From Mesocentrotus franciscanus (Eukaryota; Echinodermata; Echinoidea; Camarodonta; Strongylocentrotidae): a DNA stretch of 64,000 nucleotides. The position numbers and the translations under genes were made by a program. A model generated the notes under the pieces. The model was not told the origin of the DNA. It did not search any database and saw only the letters and a list, made by a program, of their open reading frames with translations. Every line of letters starts with the position of its first letter. The stretch's first letter is position 1. Positions 46,379-58,790 of the stretch are shown one piece after another. Where the stretch lies: NCBI GenBank assembly GCA_037976565.1, contig CP137675.1:8441447-8505446 (forward strand), given 5' to 3'.

Positions 46379-46997
46379 TCACAAGAGACTAGTAAGGAAG
46401 GGGGTTGGACTATTTCTGTGTCTTTCAGTCCTTCACAAGTTCACAAATTTGTCAGTGTTCCTGGTGTTGTACCCATGTTTATTACGCGGGGGCAAAGGGT
46501 GATGGAGCTTTGAAGAAGGGTCCATCATTGATTCAGCTAACGTGACACAAAGACTGTACCTTCTGTCTCTGAGGGTTGGTAGCTTTAGCTGATCTATAGC
46601 ATCAGAGTAGCGTATATCACGACCCAGGATGATCTGGCAAGCATGCTTTTGGATTCTCCTTGTTTCTCGCGATGTCGCCCGACCAGACTGGGACAGCGTA
46701 TTCCAAGACGGGTTGAACGATGCTCAGGTATATGGTCACTAGTCCATGAGGGTAGGCCATGGTGTTTCAATCTGCAGAGTAAGTAGAGGGACTGTTGCTT
46801 CTACGGATCATTGATTTTACACGCATGTCCCATATGAGATTGGACTGAATAAACACTCCAAGCAGCTTGATGACATTGCAGTGTTGGACAGTGTGATCAG
46901 CAAGGCTAAGGCGAGAGGCAATGTCCTGCTCAGATGATTCTTGGCAGTGGCGGCGAAGTCTGAGGCTTCCACAAATGCACTTCACCTGCCAAACACT
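46379..46997 (-). pseudogene. LINE RT fragment (second assembled copy)
   Basis: Same content as 31,540-32,158, but with short deletions in GAGGGTAGG and GAGGGACTG runs that add frameshifts. Those homopolymer-type differences are more likely sequencing errors than mutations. Confidence 0.85.
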
Positions 46998-48241
46998 ATA
47001 GAGGAAAAGATAATATATCACAGTTTAAACCCAAAATACAAAAATGCCCCCTTAGTTACCGACATTCAAGCTAATGGATATTCTGTGGTGTATCTTCCTT
47101 TGGAAATCAGCTCTACAGACAAACCAAAATTCCTCTTCGCATTTCAAGGATGTAAGGATAACCAGTCCAATATTTTCTTTCTAAAGCTCGCCTCTTTTCA
47201 TTGCCTGGCACATTAACCCAAATGAGACTCTCATAATACTCATTATGTATGCTTCCTATTGATTCAGTTGATATATTAAATGAATTTTCAATATTTAGCT
47301 CCTTTTATTTCATCTATAGCTAGGAATATCCAAAACTCCTCAGTCCTCACTATGTTGTAAAATTAGTTTATTTTTGTTTATATAAAATTATATGTACTTT
47401 TAATGCCCTGCGTTTTCCAGTAAAATTGAAATGTCCTGGGCTATTGTATCTTCTCCTTTGTTGTGCAAGTTTGAACAATAAAGTGATGTTTAAAAAAATT
47501 AAAAATAAAAATAAATACTTCAAATTCCAACATTGAACCCAGCAACGCATCCATGTGCAAAACAATCATATTATGATACATAAACAGGGGCCCCAACAGT
47601 TTGATCTAAAATTATGCAGTAGCATTATCAGTTATTTTATGAACATGCCATTCAAAGCAATGGTACATGTAGTTGGTTTTTATGTTATTAAAAAATGCTC
47701 CAGGTTTTGAAAGATTTATCTTTCGGGTTAGGTACATCCATAAATAAAAATTAACAAATATAAAAACATCATGTATAAAAAAAATTGTTTTATAGTTCAT
47801 ACCTCTTCCTGATGCCATGTCGATAATGCTCAATGAATAGCCTGTTACAAAATAAGAGGCAATCCAGTAACGTACTGTGCGTTTATATAGAATTTGTGAA
47901 ATTAAGGAGCAAAACAAATTTTGAAAAACTTTAAAAAGCATCCACGTATACAATAAATAACTGTTTTCACATCTATTATATCAAGTTAATTGTTAGCTTG
48001 AAATACTAGGTACTCATGTGTTTAGATCCTACCAATGGTATACACATAAAGTAAAGTATTGCAGAACACTTTTGGGGTTGAAATCAAATGAATTGCACAT
48101 TTACAATGACTTGAAAATATGTTCGGGGCAAATTTCAAAGAACATCAAATATTCAAAGGTCATACATGTATATAGGTCTGTGACATTGTTCCCGATTAAA
48201 AGAACGTTAAGACTCATAAGCATACCAGTACAGTTCTCTTG

Positions 48242-49357
48242 TAGTCAAGTGGCTTAGCGTCAAATTTATCGACTATCGTTACTTGCCGGATAAAAGCACC
48301 ATTTTTGGTACATTGCTACTGAACGATATTAGGGTAGGAGCCCCTGGCAAGAATATCATATAAGGGTCTGGGACAGGGGCGTCGCCTCGTAGTCCACAAC
48401 TAATATATATAACATTGAGTTTTTTTGTACAATGGCATGGGGTCCCCAATCACACATATTTATGCCAGGGGCTCCTACCTAGCTACCATCATTCAGCAGG
48501 TCTTAATGAAGCCCTGTATCAAAAATGGCGTTTGTACAACAACTCAGTTATATTACCATATAAATTATTTGTGGGCTACGAGGCGACGACCCTGCCTCAC
48601 ACCCTTATACGATACTCTTGCCGGGGGCTCCTACCCTTATATCGTTCAGTAGGTCCTAAGGAAGCCCTGTACCCAAAATGGCGTTTGTACAACTACAAAT
48701 AAATGTTACATGTTATATTACCTTCTAAATTATTTGGGGCTACGAGGCGATGCCGCCCCACACCCTTATATGATATTCTTGCCGGGGGCTCCTACCCTTA
48801 TATCGTTCAGTAGGTCCTAAGGAAGCCCTGTACCCAAAATGGCGTTTGTACAACTACAAATAAATGTTACATGTTATATTACCTTCTAAATTATTTGGGG
48901 GCTACGAGGCGATGCCCGCCCACACCCTTATATGATATTCTTGCCGGGGGCTCCTACCCTTATATCGTTCAGTAGGTCCTAAGGAAGCCCTGTACCCAAA
49001 ATGGCGTTTGTACAACTACAAATAAATGTTACATGTTATATTACCTTCTAAATTATTTGGGGCTACGAGGCGATGCCCGCCCCACACTCTTATATGATAT
49101 TCTTGCCGGGGCTCCTACCTAATATCGTTCAGTAGGTCCTAAGGAAGCCCTGTACCAAAAATGGCATTTGTACAACAATAAATCAATGTTATAAAATCAT
49201 TTGGGGCTCCAAAAGACGCCCCACCCACACCCTTAAATTGAAATTTTTGCCAGGGGCTCCTAGCCTAATATCGTTTAGTAGGTCCTAAGGAAGCCTTGTA
49301 CCAAAAATGGTGCTTTTATCCGGCAAGTAACGATAATTTCAGTAAGCCACCTGACTA
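48242..49357. mobile_element. TIR element with 161 bp satellite (second assembled copy)
   Basis: Longer than the first copy (1,116 versus 981 bases) because of a different number and phase of satellite units. Unit markers GCCCTGTACCC are at 48,663, 48,824 and 48,985. Confidence 0.7.
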
Positions 49358-51030
49358 TTGATACCAATATTATAGAAATGTAACGTATATTCTAATGGGG
49401 TAACCTCGCTAGATTAATAATGCGGAACGAGGGTTGCTATTCATAATACTGAATGAGGGTCGCTATTCATAAAAATTAAATAAGCAAACAAAATGATAAT
49501 AAGGAAATATTGAAAAGGGACACCCCATGGCTGTGGCGTAACCATGGTGGGGGGATACATGGCCTTGAATATTTGTCGAAAACATTTATTACAAACATAC
49601 ATTTCTGAACAAATAAATAAAAAAGGTGTGACACAATTATGTACATGACCCATCACCCCTCCCCCAATCAGTCCGACCACGCTGCACCATTCGGCCCACC
49701 CTCCCTGCAGCATTCCCTTGGTACAAGTACATATTACCAACAATTTTCGTCAAGGTGTTGCCATCAAGGGGCTTATCTATCATGTCCCTAACCCTCAGCA
49801 AAGGAAGAAAGCGATGGAGAGGAGGTTGTAGGGACTTAGGTTTTATACCATGATTTTGTGACCGTTAGGCGTTACGGGAATGGTGGCATTCCCTGTATTA
49901 CCGGTATGTCTTTTTAAAAAGTATATTGTACCTGTTATCTTTGATGATTATATAGAGACATCCCCATTACCTACATATAGCTAATATATTTGCCCGCTCC
50001 TGTGGTGACAACAAAATTAAGTAAAACCCAACACACAAATAATCCTATCTGACTGATCTTATCCTGGCGACGCCACTGCATGAGACAATAAGTAGAACAA
50101 GTAGGCCCATGCTATTTTAGGAACTAGTAATTGTTTATACAACAATAATGTTTTGTGGAAATTAGCTTTTAAAGGACCTATGGACCTACAAATTATATAG
50201 CCTTAGCCATAATCCAGTCCCAGAAGTCAAGGACCAGGCCCCAGAAGCTCAATTTTAGCCAATGAAGAGTTTCAAGATTTTCGTTTTCCCAGGAATTATC
50301 CAACCTCAGGATACTAGTAATCATATCAATTAACCTATCTTCATTTATCCACAATCTTGATTTCCTGAAACTTTCCTAACACCGAAAACAAACGGAGATG
50401 GACCGGACCATAAGCCTAGTTACTGCCCAGAGAGGGGTGGGGAGGGGGCACTTCAAAATTGTGTTTTGTTTGGGGGATAGGGGGCTTGAACATTTTCGGA
50501 CCTTGAAGATTTTCGCGTCATGTAGCGTACAAAGAGGTAATGTGATCCAAATATGAATCATATCAAAATCACAATTTTATTGGGGGTGGTGGTGGTGACG
50601 GGTAAGGAGGTCTGATAAGGTCTAGAGCAACAAAATACAAATAAAAAATAATATGAGAAATTTGATTTTGTATTTATTATAGGGGTGGGATATCTAGCAA
50701 CAAGGGGGCAGGATATAATGATAAATACAGAACGAACGCCAGGAAAATTATGGAATGTAAATACAAATATGCATGCAGGTTCAGAATTTTTTAAAGAAAA
50801 CATTACCGTAGTTGATTCGAGACATGATAAATTCCAACCAAACACAGAAAATACACGTAATAATTGTTCAAATCCATGTTTACATTACTTTAAACAGCCA
50901 AAGCAAAATATAAATTACAATAAAGGGAACAAAACAAATGAGTAAGGCTGACGTGAATTGTCATGAAACAAGATCTATTACAGAACAAACACATCATTAC
51001 ATATGAAATATCCCCAGCCCCCTTTCTTAA

Positions 51031-51519
51031 AGGCAATACAAAGTTTTGGGAAATTTTGAAAATGGCCGGATAGCGATTCTCTAAAATTTTGATATATGAT
51101 TTCCAAACGGGAATAGCCAAACGGTTGATTTTAGTCAAGAAACATTGGTTTAAAGCTAAATTAATATTTTGACCTTGAGAGGGAGCTATACAACATAAAG
51201 AGTTTATTATTTACGATTTCATCTTTAGACTTGATTTCAACTGCGACAACGATCACTGAAAATTGTAGGATCGCATATGTGTGTGTATTGGGTTTTTACA
51301 GACGTGTATCAATCAGATATGATTATTTACGTCTGGGGACCGACCTTTAACGTCACCATCCGAAAGACGTGACTCAGTTTCGAACCTGCGTCCTCGGCTG
51401 AATCAGTTTGTAACTTCCACTGTTAGCTGGATTACAGGCGCACGCCACAACGCCTAGTTGCTTCCAATATGTTCATTTTAACCAAATTCATGACCCCATA
51501 CCAAAACTTTGTATTACCT
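51031..51519. mobile_element. T4 element (second assembled copy, more complete)
   Basis: TTAA at 51,027-51,030 and 51,520-51,523. It is 489 bases against 424 in the first copy; the difference lies in the SINE. Confidence 0.75.
51278..51461 (-). mobile_element. SINE with a 7SL-RNA-like head, family B
   Basis: Minus strand, 5' to 3': GTTGTGGCGTGCGCCTGTAA then TCCAGCTA, a striking match to the 5' domain of 7SL/SRP RNA (human: GGTGGCGCGTGCCTGTAGTC, CCAGCTA). After ~35 bases comes TCAGCCGAGGACGCAGGTTC, which includes a pol III B-box-like GGTTCGAA. The body is ACGTCTTTCGGATGGTGACG, then TTAAAGGTCGGTCCCC, and the end is GTAAAAACCCAATACACAC. The body is shared with the tRNA-headed fragment at 12,838. 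The comparison with human 7SL is from memory. Confidence 0.6.
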
Positions 51520-53047
51520 TTAATATCATTTTATTTGCCTATTTAATTCTATGAATAGCGACCCTTTCCGTATTATGAATAGCGACCTTTTCCGTATTAT
51601 GAATAGCGACCCTCTTCTCGTATTATGAATAGCGACCCCTTCGATTATGAATAGCGGTCTTTATGAATCAAGACCCTCTCCTCATATTTTGAATAACGAC
51701 CCTCATTCCGCATTATGAATGGCGACCCTCTTCTCGCATTATGAATAGCGACCCTCTTCTCGTATTATGAATAGCGACCCTTTTGTCGTATAATGAAGAG
51801 GAACCCTTATGAGTAATGACCCGATTTTGTATTATGAATAGCGATCCTCTTCTCGTATATTATGAATAGCAACCCTCTTATTCAATTATAAATAGCGGTC
51901 CTTATGAATAATGACCCTTTTCTCAAATTATGAATAGTGGTCCTCTTGAATAGCGGTCCTTATGAATAGTGATCCTTATGAATAGCTGTCCTCATAAATA
52001 GCGGTCCTTATGAATTGAGAGCAGACCACATTCTAACAGACCTTTAGATGATCATACATTTGGTGTATACACTGTATACAACTTTTAAAAAATAAATATG
52101 TAACACTGGCCATTTCTCCTTTGACAAATCTAACAGGTCTTAAAAATAAAGTTGTCCTTTATATTTAAACTGATCTCTCTTGGACATTACTAGTTCATAC
52201 CTTTACAAATAAAATTATTTGTTGTGCAAGCTTCATTAAAGTGACTTGTTAACATTGTTCAGATGAGAGAAAATGGTGATAAGGTAGTGACTTCAATGCT
52301 AGATGTACATTTAAAGATAATCTGAAAGTTTGAGTGAAAACAGGCCAGTATTAATGATAACAATTGGAAAAAATGATATGCTTGATTCTTGAATTCTCCC
52401 AACTATATTATTATATGTATCAACTAGGTTTTAGCAAGGACAATTAAAAACAAAAGTATTACAAGTCGTTTGACTGTAGTAACATTCCTTCATAAAGAAA
52501 ACAACTTCTGAGGCCAGCTCCCAGGGGTTGTTAAAGAGAAGGGATTGCAAGGGATATGAAGAAAAAACATCAGTATCTGTAACAGGAGCTTAGCAATGTA
52601 TAACCCATCATTAACTAAGATAATTTTATTTTGTTTTCATTTGAACGCATACACTCAATAAGGATACATTCAGCTTAGTTTCCATCACAATCCTGGGCTG
52701 GTTTGTATGGAGTGTTGACAAATGACACTTGTACTACAAGTTGTAGGGCTTGCTTGCATGAATGCCAACCAGGTAATCTGTTCAATGAATAATAAAAGAA
52801 ACATATGCAAACAAAATCTAGTGATAAACTTTGCACGTTATAAAACAAAAACAAAAACACCCTAACACTAAAGTCCTACTGTATAACCCTACAAGCGTCT
52901 ATCAGTGGACATGGATGCATCATTAGAGACACAGCAGAATGTTGGTTTTGTTTTTCAAATTTAAAATGCCACGACTAAGATACCTCTAGGACTAATCTGA
53001 TTTTGAGGTGTTTTGTCATATTTTTGAACTTATTTGTTCATCCATTT

Positions 53048-53615
53048 TTATCCCCTCACCGACAAAGTCGGAGGGGATATAGAAACGCCGCCGTCCGTCC
53101 CTCCGTGCATCCGTGCGTGCGTCTGTGCGTGCATCCTTCCGTGCGTGCGTGCGTCCGTTCGTAACAAATTTGGTTTCCGATCGATAACTTCAGTAATGTT
53201 TGACGGATTTTAATGAAATTTGATATGAAGGTACATGGTATCAAAATACAGGCTAAGTTCGATTCCAGAGTATGTAGGTCAAAGGTCAAAGGTCATAGCT
53301 CATTAAATATGCGAAAAATACACATCTGGTTTCCAATCGATAACTTTAGTAATGTTTGACTGACGGATTTTCATCAAATTTGATATGAAGGTACATGGTA
53401 TCAAAACACAGCCTAAGTTCGATTTCGGAGTATGTAGGTCAAAGGTTAAAGGTCATATCTCATAAAATATGCAAAAACATTATATATGTGAAAATGTGGT
53501 TAACTTCCTTGCCTGGTAATATGATAGTATAGTCTAATGAAAGTAACATGTTCTGACATATATAGGCCATAATTTGTACCCTGCGAGGATGCTACGCTTT
53601 GCGTTGACTTGTTTA
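53048..53615. mobile_element. CCGT-minisatellite element (second assembled copy)
   Basis: Starts CCCCTCACCGACAAAGTCGG then AGGGGATATAGAAACG. The minisatellite is ~20 bases shorter than at 38,047. Confidence 0.65.
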
Positions 53616-54564
53616 AATAGTGGCAAGATATAAGGTTTTAAAAGTTACTCACACTGTGGGTTACCTTTTCACATTTAATATTTTATTAGGCCTACAGTAT
53701 TTGACATTGCTCTACATTTGTATCTGTTCATACCAATCTGAAAATTTAATTGATTTATCCCGAGTAATTTAGCAATACATTGAACTGTCTCATACATATA
53801 GGGCTTGCTTCGCACATCCATTCAACCTACCTGTTCAAAGTCTAGAAACTAGAATTATCCATTTACATTTTCATGTTAAAGTTAAACATATCATATCATT
53901 ATATTCTTGAAAATCTGGGAGCAGCCCCAGCCCCCCTCATCCATCTGTGTGTTATAGAATTAACACACGTTTCTATGGGATATGTCAACAAACTTAGACT
54001 TATGACGGTTTCGAGAAACCTGCCCACAGGTTTCATATACATACACTGTAGTTCACCCCTCCTTTGTCGACAACCTGAACACTATGACATGCGCCAAGAG
54101 ATACATATTTACATTTTACACTGACAAATATTTTTACTGAGCAAAAATTCATAAGCTTTGTGGACAATATAGGAAAATGGCTAAACAAATATGTAGATCT
54201 AGACCCTAGCTATAGGACTAGTCTAGATCCAACTATGTAAGCAGGGTAATTTACGCTTTAGCGACTTGCCTTATTTTTGGAGGATCATTATAGCAACGGC
54301 CAATAAGAGAGCAGAAAAAAACTTTGATACAAGAAAAGTTAAATCATAATATCTAACCGCAATGTTATCCAGTCATAATTGAGAGTTGCACAAATCAATC
54401 AATTTGGGTGACAATTTGTATATTCTTTTGTATGCATGTGCAACCACTAGACTTCAATAAAATTTGTTGCAAATTTCAATGTTGATGCGCCAAGAAAAAA
54501 TAGTTCGGTAGATTTCAAGGAAAAAAATAAAAAATTTAAACTTTAAAATCCTAATTTTTCTTTT

Positions 54565-56035
54565 ACTTATGTCCCATTTGCAGGCCAAAAACATGAAAAG
54601 GTTAAATTCCAACGGCATTGAAAGATAATACTATATTTAAAAGTTCCCTCAAGACGAAAGGGCTTGAAAATGTCTTTTAGTGGGAAAATAATGAGCATTA
54701 GTTGTCGAATCGACTTAAATGATTGCAATCATTTTAGTAATAGTCTGATTTTCAGACCCTTGTATGTTGTACCGAATGGTTGTTTTGTGCTGCGCAAAGA
54801 TTCAATCACTTTAATTTTGGCCATTACAAGAACTGGGTGATTGATGTAGACAAATGCTCATGTACCTTTAAAGCTCATTTAATGTATGTTACCAAAGAAA
54901 AAAAAAAAGAAGTCAGTCAGTCAATCAATAGTGTGTGACAATGAAATCTAGAAAGTAAACACGTTTCCTTGCATAATTTAAATAATAGGACACTGCTAAC
55001 GTTTAAATTTCATAGATAGGACAAACGTGACATATTCATAATTCCTGCACAGACGATTTCTTGTTTCATAAATTTCTGTGTTTGCGTGGCGAGCTTGATT
55101 TCGGTCATTTTCTTTGTGTACGCTAGAAATTCAGCTCCGTTATTCATGGATGAGCTATCAAAATGACCGGTATCAATGTAGGAATACCTGTAAGAAACGT
55201 CAATGAAATATCTTAACCGGTTCAATTTAAAAAATTTTTGTTTTAACTTCAGCTAAGAAAATACAGCGTCTGCTGCAACGGCCGGTTTTTAGCCCCTGAG
55301 TTCTGGGGAAAAGGGCTAGAAATAGCTATGATTACTGATTAATTTGTTCCATTAAACATCACATCCTATTTCTTGAATATTTCTAAAGCCTTCAAACTTC
55401 ATGCATACCTTCGATTTAAATTAAACATGAGGGATCTGCACAGACGATTTCTTGTTTAACAAATTTCTGTGTTTGCGTGGCGAGCTTGATTTCGGTCATT
55501 TTCTTTGCGTACGCAAGAAATACAGCTCCGTTATTCATGGATGAGCTATCAAAATGATCGGTATCAATGTAGGAATACCTGTAAGAAACATCAATGAAAT
55601 ATCTTAACCGGTTCGATTTAAAAAAAATTTTTGTAACTTCAGCTAAGAAAATACAGCGTCTGCTGCAACGGCCAGTCTTTAGCCCCTGAGTTCTGGAGAA
55701 GAAACGGGCTAGAAATAGCTATGATTACTGATTAATTTGTTCCATTAAACATCACATCCTATTTCTTCGAATATTTCTAAAGCCTTCAAACTTCATGCAT
55801 ACCTTCGATTTAAATTAAACATGAGGGATCTGCACAGACGATTTCTTGTTTCATAAATTTCTGTCTTTGCGTGGCGAGCTTGATTTCGGTCATTTTCTTG
55901 CGTACGCAAGAAATACAGCTCCGTTATTCATGGATGAGCTATCAAAATGACCGGTATCAATGTCGGAATACCTGTAAGAAACGTCAATGAAAAATCTCAA
56001 CATCTTGGCTGCAAATGGGGCATAGATCTAGTACC
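54565..56035. mobile_element. T1 long-form element (second assembled copy)
   Basis: Right TTAA at 56,036-56,039. Triplicated units start at 55,049, 55,439 and 55,833, giving periods of 390 and 394. Confidence 0.7.
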
Positions 56036-57049
56036 TTAATTATTAAGCGATAAATCTAGATCTATTTCTATTTGTAGTGTAATTGTATAAAAAATAAAAA
56101 AGTGGTCTTTTTATTTGCTTATTCCAAGAAAATATTTCTCATTTAAGCCCGAAAAAGACACACACTGAATGAATTTCATATAATCACAAATTCACAGATG
56201 CACATAGCTCATAGATTGTCGATCTAGGCCTATCGTATCCTGATCCGTATGAAGAAAAAGAAATTGCGACAGGGGAGGGTACTGGGGCCTGGGGTTCCCC
56301 TGATGTTACTGCGCATATGGGCTGCAAAAATTTCAACACGGAGCAGAGTTAAATTTTGACGAAGAAAACAGGGAAAAAAAGACCCTTAAACGCATCATAC
56401 AGTCAATCTGGTAAGTGGAACCGATGTATATTAGCCTAGACTCTAGAGTCCTAGACCTAATTTTCAAAAATAAATGCATCGGTGCATCGGATATGAATCC
56501 GCTAAAGTGACATTTTAGTCCAAAAGTTTGGCGAATTTGTTGTTGAGATAGTCTATATCCTAATACCAGTTTGCAATGCAGTCCCTATCCCTATGGGTAT
56601 GGCTATGGTCGGCTTCCGTCTCTAAAGAGAGGAGCCGACCCTACCCAATTAAAAATCAGAGGCTAACGAATGGAAGAGAAATTTTCGGTCTAGATCTAGG
56701 TAGATTCTATTTCTAGACTAGACTCTATATATAGATCTAGACTTCTATAATAATATATTATAGTCTTAGCTTAGACTACATGATCATGATTTAGTGTCAC
56801 TAGATCTAGACCTAGAGTAGCCTAGACCTAGTATTATTAATATTTATTAGGCCCAATAATTATTGTAATATAAATGTAATAAGCCACTAGCCAGGTCGTA
56901 AATTACCCTGTGAATTGTAACTGTAAGCTTATTTAAACAAGTCACCCCTGATTCGTAGATGCTACTTCTGCTAGCTGCTGCTAGTAAGTATTACTAATTT
57001 TTAGTGTTACATCAACCTTGTTTAATTTGCTATTGCATTTGCAATGCCA

Positions 57050-57628
57050 ATGGATATTACAACATGTAAGTAAACGTATGGGACCATGCATTAAGTGCAA
57101 CTGGACAATTTAATGTTAAATAGTCTAGATCTAGATCTAGATCAACTATCAATTGCATAGATCTACAGGGTACTTATTCCGCTGTAAAATTGTCTTTATC
57201 CCTATCTTGTCAAAGATAAAATACAGAGCATAATGTGAAGTTAAAACCTACCATTTTTACAGAAATCATGGTGAAAACGTCTCGTAATAATCGTCTTCAG
57301 GGGGCTGGTTTTGGGTACCGCCTAAGCAAGTAAAATAATTTCGCGACGTAATTGGCGAATTTGGTGAATTTCGTCGTCAATTTTACACGATAAAATATAC
57401 GACGTCGTGTATTTTATCGCCAATTATTGGCGACGAAATTGGCGACGAAATTGACGATATCGCAAATTTCGTCGTGAATAATTTGCGTTTTCGTCTATTC
57501 GCGACTGTCGTGAATTTTTATCGCCAATTATATACGACGAAATTGACGATATCGTGAATTTCGTCGCCAATCTCGTCGCCAATAATTGGCGATTTCGTCT
57601 ATTTGCGATGTCCCTTCAGGGCCACCAT
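57050..57628 (-). repeat. Right terminal inverted repeat, complete version
   Basis: Sub-repeat zone 57,340-57,610 (GACGAAATTGGCG, ATCGCCAATTA, ACGACGTCGT) plus inner conserved block 57,180-57,330. The tip is followed by AGTCACC (57,629-57,635), matching the left flank at 26,452. Confidence 0.9.
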
Positions 57629-57635
57629 AGTCACC

Positions 57636-58380
57636 TAACCTCAACATCCATATGGGGATAGAAAGCATTCACTCCTGTCAAGCTGCAGCACAGTATGATT
57701 TTTTTTTTGGGGGCGGGAGGGGGGTGATGGGGTAATCATTTATTTTAGTCTAACTTCAGTCCTAAATTTTATCCTGAATACCAATATATAATCTGATACC
57801 TGATGCAGCAGATATTTGCTTAAGATCTGTTCACTCCTGTCCTAAACACACATGTACGTACATGTCAATGTGCTTGAATATTCTGATTGTTTATACAGTG
57901 GTGTAGTATGAAAAATTAATTAATTAATTAATCTCCAGTCCCTTATCCTCAACATGAAAGTACATGCCTATGTGAAGAGGGAGAGGGAGAGGAAGAGGAG
58001 GGGAGAGGGAGAGGAAGAGGAGGGGAGAGGAAGAGGAGGGGAGCTGAGGACTTGCGGGGGCTTTCACTTTACTCTCCATATACATGTACATGTACCTCCA
58101 GCCTCCCTGCCTCAAACATGAATGTTATCTAGAGTCAGTGGGATGCTTCTTCTTCGTCTGGTATCCCAATCTAGGCCCCATAATTATGTGTACTTCACAG
58201 TCATGCCAAGCCGGCCGGCCCAGGACAGGGCTTTCATGTATCGGTGTGACCTCTACTCATTTCCGTCTTGTTCAACAATTTCATTCAACCATGCTTTATA
58301 AGAGAGAGGCAATCGATCCTTTATACTACAAGTGGCTAGTATGTGATCCATGCAATAGACGGTTCTAACAACCTTTCTTC
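57636..58380. other. Right flank, gene-free
   Basis: Contains a T/G homopolymer zone near 57,691-57,730, a (TTAA)n run near 57,915-57,932 and the GA-rich tract listed separately. ORFs show no recognisable product. Confidence 0.45.
57970..58043. repeat. GAGGGA/GAAGAGGAGGGGA minisatellite
   Basis: Purine-only units of ~12-26 bases repeated three times, directly visible. Confidence 0.9.
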
Positions 58381-58387
58381 ATTATGC

Positions 58388-58472
58388 AAAATATATTACA
58401 TCCTACGAAATGTGAATGTTCATTGCACATCCATATTACATCCTACGAAATGTGGATGTTCATTGCACATAC
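58388..58472 (+). repeat. Tandem duplication, ~43 bp × 2
   Basis: ATATTACATCCTACGAAATG-TGTTCATTGCACAT occurs twice head to tail with one substitution (TGAATG versus TGGATG). Confidence 0.9.
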
Positions 58473-58548
58473 AATGTTCAAGTATGTGTACACAAAATAG
58501 GTGAAATTGCCCTATACGGAGCTATATAATTTAAGGTTACCAACTTCA

Positions 58549-58625
58549 AACCTAACCCTAACCACAACCCTAACCCTAACCCTAACCCTGATCTTAAACC
58601 TAACCTTAATCCTAACTCTAACCCT
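58549..58625 (-). repeat. Interstitial telomere-like tract (TTAGGG)n
   Basis: CCTAACCCTAACC repeats with four perfect CCTAAC hexamers in the middle and degenerate units (CCTAACCTTAATCC) on the sides. The TTAGGG type is the telomere sequence of deuterostomes and many other metazoans. Confidence 0.85.
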
Positions 58626-58790
58626 TCAGAAATTAACTATAACTGAACTTTCATGTAACAACTTAAATTAATTTGACAACCCATTCTGCATGATTACCCC
58701 AAAATTAGTACACGTACATCTAATCAGACATATCATATTTTTAAACTGTACATTCAGGCTACATACACTGTATGACATCTGTCCTCAAGT

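Larger units (their letters stand above)
49415..52016. mobile_element. Foldback-type element (second assembled copy)
   Basis: Left units at 49,415-49,503, array at 51,549-52,016. Includes the more complete T4 element with its SINE. Confidence 0.6.
43081..57628. mobile_element. Large TIR element, second assembled copy (5' incomplete)
   Basis: Collinear with 28,236-42,580 throughout. It begins abruptly inside the element and ends at the complete right tip (CCCTTCAGGGCCACCAT), followed by AGTCACC. Differences from the first copy are mostly homopolymer length changes plus a few short indels. It most likely represents the same locus as the first copy. Confidence 0.85.

Noticed and set aside
26461..57628. 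Genuine biological tandem of two large elements
   Set aside because: Gap edges coincide with the overlap ends, and only one pair of flanking AGTCACC repeats is seen; kept as the less likely alternative.
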